Shown here in pieces: positions 7,774 to 14,563 of a stretch of DNA of 64,000 nt. The notes under the pieces were generated by a model. The model saw only the letters and a list, made by a program, of their open reading frames with translations. It was not told the DNA's origin and ran no database searches. Location: positions 33,435 through 97,434 of the forward strand of contig JBCCGG010000019.1 in the NCBI GenBank assembly GCA_039029395.1. The letters run 5' to 3'. The DNA is from JBCCGG01 sp039029395. Its GTDB lineage: Bacteria; Pseudomonadota; Alphaproteobacteria; Kiloniellales; JAKSDN01. The position numbers were made by a program, and so were the translations under genes. Within the stretch, counting starts at the first letter, position 1. Every line of letters begins with the position of its first letter.

Positions 7774-8475
7774 ATGGCAGGCCATACCAGCAGCGAGATC
7801 CTTGAGATCGTCGCCCGGAATCAGATTCTCAACGAGCTCGATCGCCATGAGCTCGGCGAGCTCTGTGCCCTGGGCCAAGTCGAGCGCTATGCCAAGGGCG
7901 GCATCATCTTCGACAAGGGCGATCCGGGCGACCGGCTCTACGCGGTCTTGAGCGGACAGGTCGGCATCAACTCGATCTCGGCCGACGGCAAAGAGCTGAT
8001 CCTCAACATCATGGATCCCAGCGAGATCTTCGGCGAGGTTGCGGTGCTCGACGGCGGCGAGCGCACGGCCGGTGCGGTCGCCATGCAGGTGACCGAACTC
8101 CTGCGGATCCGGCGGAGCGAGTTCCTGAGTTTCCTGGAGCGCCACCCCAAGCTGGCGATCCGGCTGCTCTTCGTGCTCTGCGACCGCCTGCGCCGGGCGA
8201 CCGACATTATCGAGGACACCGTGTTTCTCGACATCCCCCGGCGATTGGCCAAACGGCTCTTGAGTCTGATGGAACGCCACGGCGAGCCCTGCGTCGAGGG
8301 CATTCGGATCACGATCAAACTGTCCCAAGAGGACCTGGGCCACATGCTGGGCGCGACCCGAGAAAGCGTCAACAAGGGCATACGCGCCCTGCAGCGCTTC
8401 GGCGCGATCTCCTACGACGGCGGCCATCTGATCGTCCGCAACGTCGAGCAGCTGGAAGATCTGATCGACCAGTAG
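7774..8475 (+). CDS. Crp/Fnr-family transcriptional regulator
   Basis: A 233-aa protein when read from ATG 7774, which has a GAGCGGA ribosome site; an upstream start would add 24 poorly conserved residues. The N-terminal cyclic-nucleotide-binding barrel shows KGGIIFDKGDPGDRLYAVLS and EIFGEVAVLDGGERTAGAVA. A long dimer helix follows, then a winged helix with LSQEDLGHMLGATRESVNKG. The Cys cluster of oxygen-sensing Fnr is absent, so a cNMP or other ligand is more likely than an iron-sulfur cluster. It lies about 0.9 kb upstream of the large envelope operon and is a plausible, unproven, regulator of it. Confidence 0.92.
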   Translation: MAGHTSSEILEIVARNQILNELDRHELGELCALGQVERYAKGGIIFDKGDPGDRLYAVLSGQVGINSISADGKELILNIMDPSEIFGEVAVLDGGERTAGAVAMQVTELLRIRRSEFLSFLERHPKLAIRLLFVLCDRLRRATDIIEDTVFLDIPRRLAKRLLSLMERHGEPCVEGIRITIKLSQEDLGHMLGATRESVNKGIRALQRFGAISYDGGHLIVRNVEQLEDLIDQ

Positions 8476-8532
8476 ACCGCGTAAGGAGGTGCGCCTGCGC
8501 GCCCAGTCGCAACCGTCGGCCGCTCTGGCGTT

Positions 8533-9204
8533 CTACACGGCCTGGCGCGTCGGCATGCGGGCGGCGATCTCGGCGATCAGCTCGTCGGAGGTGCGTTGGC
8601 GGCAGTAGCCATTGATGGTGTTCAGGCTGTTGTCGTGGCGCGCCTGGCTTTTGGTGGCGCAGGCGTCGGTGACCAGGGTCACCAGGTAGCCCAGGTCGCA
8701 GGCGTCGCGCACTGCGGACTCCACGCACTGATCGGTCAGCGCGCCGGCGATGATCAGGTGACGCACACCCAAGTTGCGCAGCAGATAGTCGATGTTGGTC
8801 GAAATGAACACGCTGGAGGAGGTCTTCGGCAGCACGATCTCGTCGTCCTCGGGCGCGACCTCGTCGACCACGCGCGCGTCCCACGAGCCGCGGGGCACGT
8901 TGAATCCGGTGATCTTGTAGTCCAGGCTGCGGTCCCGGCCGTCCCGGGTAAGGCTCTCGATGACCGTGAAGAGCACCTCAATTCCGGCGCCCCGGCACGT
9001 TCGCTGCAGGCGCTGGAGGGCCGGATAGACCACCTCGTTCAGACGCGCGAAGTAGAAGCCGTTTTCCGCCTGCACCGCTTCGGGGGCCATTTCGGCATAC
9101 TCACCGCCGTCAGGCCGCGAACAGTAGTTCTGCAGATCGATGACCAAAAGCGCAGTCGCTTCCGGCGCGACGGCAACCTCTCGGCTCAGTGTGGGCTCGG
9201 TCAT
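8533..9204 (-). CDS. Isochorismatase-family cysteine hydrolase
   Basis: A 223-aa alpha/beta hydrolase of the isochorismatase superfamily. The catalytic triad is visible: D23 (LLVIDLQN), K127 (VLPKTSSS) and C160 (ALTDQCVESAVRDA). The cis-peptide region IAGALTDQC fits active members, which hydrolyse amides or carbamates such as nicotinamide, ureidoacrylate or N-carbamoyl compounds. The insert NVPRGSWDARVVDEVAPEDD resembles the RutB/carbamoylase branch, but the substrate cannot be set from sequence. It is probably cytoplasmic. It is divergent from the envelope operon, with 157 bp between starts. Confidence 0.88.
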   Translation of the reverse strand: MTEPTLSREVAVAPEATALLVIDLQNYCSRPDGGEYAEMAPEAVQAENGFYFARLNEVVYPALQRLQRTCRGAGIEVLFTVIESLTRDGRDRSLDYKITGFNVPRGSWDARVVDEVAPEDDEIVLPKTSSSVFISTNIDYLLRNLGVRHLIIAGALTDQCVESAVRDACDLGYLVTLVTDACATKSQARHDNSLNTINGYCRQRTSDELIAEIAARMPTRQAV

Positions 9205-9361
9205 GCTCGTCTCCTCCTAGACCCGGACACCGGCGGGATCTTATAGACTTCGTTCGTCTTTGGGAATTGCCCGAGGCGCCGGCCAAAAAGCCGCGCGGAT
9301 TTGCCTCTCTCCCTTCCATAGAGCCGCCAGACCCCTTTGGAAATCATCAAGGGAGAGGCCT

Positions 9362-9799
9362 ATGTACGATGGCTCGGAAGGCAATGCGATGACCGAGGTC
9401 GCCCTGGCGTTGGCCATGGGCTTCTTCTCGATTCTGGTGCTCGCACTGGTCTCCATGGGCGCCGGCAGCGGCGTCGCCAGCAGCGAGCGCGACACAGCGA
9501 CGACATTGCTTTCCCTGGTGGTCAGCGAAACCAGCGCCCAGCCGGTGGCTCAGTTGAACAGCGACGACCAGATCGTCATCGTTCATCGCGGCGCGCTGCT
9601 GGACGCCGAGCTCAAGCCGCTCGAGCCGCGCAACCTGGATGCCGCCAAGCGGGTCGTCCTGGCGATCGACCCGACCGCGCCGATCGATCAAGCGCTCGAG
9701 GCCTTCAATCAAGTCGGCCGGCCGGATGCGGTCGTTGCCGCCCTGGACCAGCGTTGGCGCGAGACTCTGAGCCAGCTCGATCAAGGCGCCCGGCCATGA
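9362..9799 (+). CDS. ExbD/TolR/MotB-like single-pass membrane protein
   Basis: A 145-aa protein; ATG 9362 is chosen for its GGGAGAGG ribosome site. A short N-tail leads to one membrane helix, AMTEVALALAMGFFSILVLA (residues 9-28). It resembles the MotB/ExbD helix, with E12 at the place where those proteins carry the proton-binding acid. The periplasmic part has a strand-helix-strand order, QIVIVHRGALLDAE, then AKRVVLAIDPTAPIDQALEA and FNQVGRPDAVVAAL, like the ExbD/TolR fold. It is the first gene of the envelope operon and overlaps the next by ATGA. A TolQ/ExbB-like partner lies 9 kb downstream. The assignment is remote similarity only. Confidence 0.55.
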   Translation: MYDGSEGNAMTEVALALAMGFFSILVLALVSMGAGSGVASSERDTATTLLSLVVSETSAQPVAQLNSDDQIVIVHRGALLDAELKPLEPRNLDAAKRVVLAIDPTAPIDQALEAFNQVGRPDAVVAALDQRWRETLSQLDQGARP

Positions 9800-10440
9800 G
9801 GGTAAGGCTTCTGATCACCGGCCTGGCCTTGGCCCTGGCTTTGGTTCCGATCGGCTACCTGAGCGCTTCGCTGGGTGCCGAGCCCGCGGCGCGCGAGGCC
9901 ATGACGCGCATCGTCATCGAGGAGGCCCTGAAGACCAGCTTTCCGCCCTCATTGGCGCTCGCCGTGACCGAAGCGGCTTCGAACTTCGATCCCCGCCACC
10001 AAGGTCCGGGCGGCCGGCGCGGTCTGATGCAGTTGACCCCGGCCATCGCTGTCGAACTGGGCGAAGCGGATCCGGCCGCCCTGTGGGAGCCGCGCACCAA
10101 CGCCCGTCTGGGAATCGCCTACTTGGAACAGCTCATGCGCGCCAACGGCGGCCGGCTCGCGCCCGCGCTTCAGGCATTCGCCCGCACCGACGGTCAGCCC
10201 AGCGCCTTCGTGCATCGGGTCGAGCGTCTCAGCCGGCGCTACCGCCAGGAATCCGCGCTCTGGCTCGATGTTCTGAAGGATGAGCCGGTTCCCTGGACAG
10301 AGCTGCGCCCGGACGATGCCGGCCTCCTGCGCCTGGCCGACCTGGCGCGACGCATGGAGGATGCCGAGCCCGACATCGAGCGAAGACGCCGGGCCATTCT
10401 ACCCTATCTGGATGACTTTGCTGGCCCGGGAGTGCGCTGA
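9796..10440 (+). CDS. Lytic transglycosylase-like protein (SLT fold)
   Basis: A 214-aa protein starting at ATG 9796, overlapping the previous stop. It has an N-terminal signal or anchor helix (LLITGLALALALVPIGYLSA). An SLT domain follows: LALAVTEAASNFDPR with the expected catalytic E59, then GLMQLTP and a NARLGIAYLEQLM helix. In active soluble lytic transglycosylases the residue after the Glu is Ser; here it is Ala, and the usual LAAYNAG motif is replaced by LQAFARTDG. It may be weak, altered or non-catalytic. A C-terminal extension of about 70 residues is not part of the SLT domain. It is followed at once by a second SLT gene. Confidence 0.75.
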   Translation: MRVRLLITGLALALALVPIGYLSASLGAEPAAREAMTRIVIEEALKTSFPPSLALAVTEAASNFDPRHQGPGGRRGLMQLTPAIAVELGEADPAALWEPRTNARLGIAYLEQLMRANGGRLAPALQAFARTDGQPSAFVHRVERLSRRYRQESALWLDVLKDEPVPWTELRPDDAGLLRLADLARRMEDAEPDIERRRRAILPYLDDFAGPGVR

Positions 10441-10441
10441 C

Positions 10442-10984
10442 ATGAACCATTTGCTGACTTTCCGCTCGCCGATTGGCCGTCGTGGCATCTTGCTCGGCGC
10501 CTTGCTGTTGCCCTTGGCTGGCTGCGCCTCCCAGGCGGTCGCCAGCCGTCAGGAGGCGCGCGAATTTTCACGCCGCGAGATTCAGGCCATGGTGCGCCAG
10601 GAAGCGCCGCGCTACGGCGTGCCGATCGCGCTCGCGCTCGCCATGGCCCACGCGGAGTCCAACTTCGATGCCGGTGCCCGCAGCCATAAGGGCGCGCGCG
10701 GGGTGATGCAGATCATGCCGGCCACGGCACTCGGCGAGTACGGCGTCGATAAGGAGATGCTGTGGGACCCGCGCATCAACATCCGAATTGGCCTGCATTT
10801 CATGAATCGGCTGTTGCACCGCTATCGGGGACGAATCGACTTGGCCCTCTCGTACTACAACGGAGGCTCGCGGGTCGGCGACCTGCCCAACGCCCGGGTC
10901 ATCCCGGCGACCGCCAAGTATGTCGCCCGCGTGCGCCGCCTGCAGCGCCACTACGCCAGCCAGTCAGGAGGGGGTCTGACGTGA
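10442..10984 (+). CDS. Lytic transglycosylase lipoprotein (SLT fold)
   Basis: A 180-aa lipoprotein with lipobox LAGC (C28). The SLT domain is canonical: catalytic E72 in MAHAESNFDAGARS, then GVMQIMPATA, an RINIRIGLHFMNRLL helix and ALSYYNGG. Such enzymes cleave the MurNAc-GlcNAc bond of peptidoglycan with formation of 1,6-anhydroMurNAc, often to let a machine cross the wall. The lipid anchor suggests the outer membrane inner face (no Asp at +2). It starts one base after the previous stop, and its end overlaps the next gene by GTGA. It is the more likely active partner of the two transglycosylases. Confidence 0.85.
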   Translation: MNHLLTFRSPIGRRGILLGALLLPLAGCASQAVASRQEAREFSRREIQAMVRQEAPRYGVPIALALAMAHAESNFDAGARSHKGARGVMQIMPATALGEYGVDKEMLWDPRINIRIGLHFMNRLLHRYRGRIDLALSYYNGGSRVGDLPNARVIPATAKYVARVRRLQRHYASQSGGGLT

Positions 10985-12594
10985 CCACATACGCCAGGAG
11001 CGCCGAGCAGCTCGTGCTCGAGGGCCAAACCGGCCCCGAGCTGGCGGCCGCGCTTAGCCTGGTGGCCGAGACCGAGGCGAACGGCCAACCCAAGTTCGCA
11101 CCCGATGTATGTCGCAAGCTCAACCGGATCGTCGTCTGCCGGGCCTATGCCTCGAGCCTCTTGGAGCTTTGCCATCTGGTGGTCGCAGCCGGCCAATGGG
11201 GGACTTACGAGGCTTTCTTTTGGGCTGGCGGACCGGCCCGCCCGACCGCCTTCAAAGGCAAACTAACGCAGGCACCCATGGCGTCAAACCTAGTTGTTGC
11301 CGTCGGCGCTCGGGAGATCACGCTGACCTATCCGGATGGCAGCTTTGCGATTACCTACGCCCGCATGCCATTGCTTTCCGCCATGATGGAGTTCCTGGTG
11401 ACCGCGCTGGGCTATGGCGAGGTCGACCAGGTCTGCGACGACCTTTCCTGCGCCCAGCCTACCGCGGCCGGGGTCTCCGCCGCGGCAAAGGCGCTCGCCA
11501 AGCGCCTCTATGCCTATTTGAACGTGCAGCTAGGCAGCCTCCACGGCCAGCGCAAGCTTCATGCCCTCATCGGTTTTATGTCGGCGCGCAACGGTGGGGA
11601 CTTCACGCTCGAGGCGATCGACGACGAAGCCGTATTGGCGCTTTGGCTGGCGCGCTCCCACGCGCCGGAGGAAGGCGCCGACTTCCGCACCTTCAAGTCG
11701 GCCTTCAAGGCGTGCCTGCGGCTGCGCCAGGCCATGGCGAGCGCCCAATCCGCCGATGCGATCAATCACGCCCGCCCAATCGGATCGGACAGGGCCGCCG
11801 GCGAGGTCGACCCGGCCGATCTCTGCTTGGCGGTCGAAACCATGAGCGAGCCGGCCGATCCCTTGGAACGTCTGGCCAAGCCGCCGGCCGGTCGGGTCAA
11901 ATTCCTGACACGAAGCGAGAGCGGCGAGATTGAGCTGGTGGTCGCCTGTGGCGCCTTGGCGCCGGTCTTTCCCCTGTCGATACTGCGTGCGGAGGTCTTC
12001 GGCCAGGCGCAAGCCCGAATCACTCAAGCCCTGCGGCGCGGGCTCGAGCTGCCCATGGCCGAGGTCGTTCAGAGCGCCGTCCAAGACGATTATGAGAGCC
12101 GAGCGGCACGCTTCGAGACTCTGGAGAACCGGCTCGAGCGCCTCATGCTGGCCGGCCTCTTCGTGCTGGTCGACGCGCGCCGTGCCGAGGCGATCCACCT
12201 TATCCTGTTCTTCCGGCCACAGGCCGAGCTCGCGCCGTTGGGCCGGGATCTGGCCGGCGCTAACGTGGTCGCGCTGGATCAGGCCAGGCTCAGCCGAGAG
12301 ATTCTCGAGCGCCTGTCGACCAGCGAGGCGCGTCCGGTGGAGCTGAGCCAACTGATGGGCGAAGCCAAGCGCGCCTTTCAATCGATCTCCCGGCGCGGCT
12401 TCTCTCAGAAGGAGATCGCCGAGCAGGAGGTCATCCAAGGCTTCGCCGAGGGCATCGGTGTGCTGACCGAGCTGGCCGAGTGCCTAGGCGCTTTCTGCCG
12501 CCGGCTCGGCACCGGTGACGGGCGAGCCCGCTTCGCGCGCGATCGGGAAATCTTCGAGCGCCAATTTCAGCTGATCTACGGAGGAAGCTCATGA
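10981..12594 (+). CDS. Uncharacterised 537-aa protein of envelope operon
   Basis: A 537-aa protein with GTG start in a GTGA overlap. There is no signal peptide and no clear membrane helix, so it is probably cytoplasmic. The N-terminal half is mixed alpha/beta (NLVVAVGAREITLTYPDGSF), and the middle is helical. The second half has LERLMLAGLFVLVDARRAEA, IHLILFFRPQAELAPLGR, and a C-terminal helical stretch. I see no Walker, zinc or protease motif and recognise no family. It ends with ATGA overlap to the next gene, so it is translationally coupled to both neighbours. A cytoplasmic platform or adaptor for the membrane parts is only a guess. Confidence 0.7.
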   Translation: MTTYARSAEQLVLEGQTGPELAAALSLVAETEANGQPKFAPDVCRKLNRIVVCRAYASSLLELCHLVVAAGQWGTYEAFFWAGGPARPTAFKGKLTQAPMASNLVVAVGAREITLTYPDGSFAITYARMPLLSAMMEFLVTALGYGEVDQVCDDLSCAQPTAAGVSAAAKALAKRLYAYLNVQLGSLHGQRKLHALIGFMSARNGGDFTLEAIDDEAVLALWLARSHAPEEGADFRTFKSAFKACLRLRQAMASAQSADAINHARPIGSDRAAGEVDPADLCLAVETMSEPADPLERLAKPPAGRVKFLTRSESGEIELVVACGALAPVFPLSILRAEVFGQAQARITQALRRGLELPMAEVVQSAVQDDYESRAARFETLENRLERLMLAGLFVLVDARRAEAIHLILFFRPQAELAPLGRDLAGANVVALDQARLSREILERLSTSEARPVELSQLMGEAKRAFQSISRRGFSQKEIAEQEVIQGFAEGIGVLTELAECLGAFCRRLGTGDGRARFARDREIFERQFQLIYGGSS

Positions 12595-13127
12595 CCGTTG
12601 CGTGGCATCACATGGCGTCGGAGCAAAAGGCGCTCGCCGGCGCTCTGTTCGAGGCGCTTTCGGCGCTGGACGAGGTTCCGGCGCAGGGCGCCGATGCAGT
12701 CGGTTTCGGCGCGCTCTATGCCTATGCCAGCGAGCCAGAGCAACCCATGACCGCTGACCTGGAGGCGGCCTTGCGGTCGCGGCCGCGCCTCGCCGCAGAC
12801 TTGCGCCATCTCCTGGCCAAGGGCTGCGCCCGCCACGGCCAACGCTTGGCGGCCGCCAGCAGCGGCGCGGTCAGCCACCGGGAGGGCCCGGGCTTCGCCC
12901 TCGACATCCGCCCGAGCCGGGCCGATGCCAGCCAGGTTTACGTGGTCATCCAGCTCTCCGACGACGAGCCGCTGCCCTCCACCCTGTTCGTGACCGGCCC
13001 GGAGAGCGCATTTCACAAGCAGGCCCTGCCCTATTTGGCCGGCGACCGGCTGCAACTGCTTTTCGAAGCCGACGCCGAGATCGTTCTGGCGCTGCAGGAC
13101 CCAACCAGCGAGGTGCTCCTGCGGTGA
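12591..13127 (+). CDS. Uncharacterised 178-aa protein of envelope operon
   Basis: A 178-aa protein, probably cytoplasmic, overlapping the genes on both sides (ATGA and GTGA). The N-terminal 90 residues are helical and Ala-rich. The C-terminal half is beta-rich (PGFALDIRPSRADASQVYVV, then PSTLFVTGP and LQLLFEADAEIVLALQDP) and could be a small beta sandwich; it faintly recalls DUF4384-like domains, without a firm match. No catalytic motif is visible. Strict coupling between the 537-aa protein and the Lon-like protein suggests a stoichiometric partner of one of them. Confidence 0.65.
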   Translation: MTVAWHHMASEQKALAGALFEALSALDEVPAQGADAVGFGALYAYASEPEQPMTADLEAALRSRPRLAADLRHLLAKGCARHGQRLAAASSGAVSHREGPGFALDIRPSRADASQVYVVIQLSDDEPLPSTLFVTGPESAFHKQALPYLAGDRLQLLFEADAEIVLALQDPTSEVLLR

Positions 13128-14335
13128 GCGAACGCATCAGGGTCGTCATCGCCACCACCGAGGGTCCGGCCGCGGTCGAGCGGCTGAGCGAAGAGGATCC
13201 CGCGGTCGGCTCGGTGATTTGCCTGCAGTGCAAGGCGGTCGCCCTGCCGATCAGCCCGGCCTACGACGCCTTCGTGCGGCGCCCGACCGGCGTGATCGAG
13301 GCGGCCTACGGCCACCCTGCCTATCGGTTGGACGTCTCGGCGCCGATCTCGGACGGCTTCAGCTGGCAGCTCGGCGCCCTCGCGGCCCACGGCCTGAGCG
13401 CGGCGGGCCGTCTGGCAGGGCGCGACGATCCTTGCGACCGGATCCTATGGGTGACTGGCGAAGTCGATCAGAGTCTCTCGGTCCTGGGCGTCGAACACCT
13501 GGCGGAAAAGTTGCGCGCCTCGGCCGCCCTGATCGGCGCGGCGCGCGGCGACGGCATCAAGGTCACGCTGTGTCTGCCCCAGGCCAACATGGACATGCTC
13601 GACCCCGATTGGCGCCACATGCTGGGCGAGTCGGTGGAGCTTCTGCCGGTGGAAAGCGTGCGCGGACTTTTTGCCCGCCTGCGCCTCAAGACCCCAGCCA
13701 TCGGCCGATGCGCCACGCCGCCCCGGCGCCGGGTCAGGACGGTCGCCCTGGCGTCGGTCGCGTGCCTTGGCGTGCTGACCGTGCAGGTCCCGCCGCCTGG
13801 CGACGGCGGGGAGGGGCGTTCGGTGATTTCCTCTGCCGCGTCTCGGGAGACCAAGACGATCGAGTTGACCGCCCTCGAGCTGCGCGCGCCGCCCGGTTCC
13901 AGCTGTGCCGCCGTGCATTTGGGTGAGGCCGTGCCCGAGGTTCGGGAGGTGCCCTTGACTCTCGACGGGCCGGCCGCCCGCTCCAGCGCCCGAGCCCTCT
14001 GCAATCTGCGATTCCAGCTTACCAACCGGGGTGCGCCCAAGGCGCTGTGGCTGGTCGGTGCGCGCGCCGGCGCGGGCGCCGACATGCTCTACAGCAAGAC
14101 CATCGTGCCGCCACAGCACCTGGCGAGCGGCGAGCGCCGCCAGTTCGAGGTAACCCTACCCCGGCGCCTGCCGGCCGCGCTGTCCCACAGCTTTGCGATC
14201 ATCGCCGAGCCGGCGCCCCAGACCGCCGGACCCGAGGCGACCTTGAGCCCGGACGCATGGGACAGTTGGGCCGCGGGCTTGAAAGCGGCGGGCCACGAGG
14301 TGATTTCGGCCGAGCACAGTCTCCTACCACGCTAG
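13124..14335 (+). CDS. Membrane-anchored Lon-like (S16) protease-domain protein
   Basis: A 403-aa protein with GTG start. Residues about 60-188 match the Lon proteolytic domain step by step: ISDGFSWQLGALAAH (S80 where Lon has the nucleophile of its DGPSAG motif), ILWVTGEVD (Lon TGE), LAEKLRASA (K129 where Lon has the dyad Lys of KEKLLAA), GIKVTLCLPQAN, then VELLPVESVRGLFARL. A basic segment and one membrane helix (about 204-222) follow, then a periplasmic beta-rich domain of about 170 residues with a few Cys. No AAA+ ATPase domain is present. Topology predicts a cytoplasmic protease-like head and a periplasmic tail. Activity is not shown, and the first motif deviates (DGFSW for DGPSA). Confidence 0.65.
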   Translation: MSERIRVVIATTEGPAAVERLSEEDPAVGSVICLQCKAVALPISPAYDAFVRRPTGVIEAAYGHPAYRLDVSAPISDGFSWQLGALAAHGLSAAGRLAGRDDPCDRILWVTGEVDQSLSVLGVEHLAEKLRASAALIGAARGDGIKVTLCLPQANMDMLDPDWRHMLGESVELLPVESVRGLFARLRLKTPAIGRCATPPRRRVRTVALASVACLGVLTVQVPPPGDGGEGRSVISSAASRETKTIELTALELRAPPGSSCAAVHLGEAVPEVREVPLTLDGPAARSSARALCNLRFQLTNRGAPKALWLVGARAGAGADMLYSKTIVPPQHLASGERRQFEVTLPRRLPAALSHSFAIIAEPAPQTAGPEATLSPDAWDSWAAGLKAAGHEVISAEHSLLPR

Positions 14336-14563
14336 TTGAGACACAATTCATAGCAGCAGGACAAAACTTGAAGCTAAGCGTTCAATTCATTGCATTTGGA
14401 ATGAAGCGCTTGGTTAGTTCTTCTTCTCCAATAGATGCCCTTGGCGCGACTTCTTCGGCATCGCTTGCCATTCTGGGTTCACATGCCCCGTGAATTCGGC
14501 TATCGTCTGCGCCGCGCTTGGGGAATTTCCGAAGACTTTCGGTTCTATCAGGAGGAGTTGAGC
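14336..14563. promoter_or_regulatory. Internal operon gap, possible promoter
   Basis: A 228-bp gap interrupts the otherwise overlapping gene chain. It is AT-richer than its surroundings and could hold a separate promoter for the large secreted protein. I cannot place convincing -35 and -10 boxes. No hairpin terminator is seen. Confidence 0.35.

Noticed and set aside
9337..9795. Upstream extension of the first transglycosylase-like protein
   Set aside because: It is Arg-rich out-of-frame translation of the ExbD-like gene; the real start is ATG 9796 followed by a signal helix.
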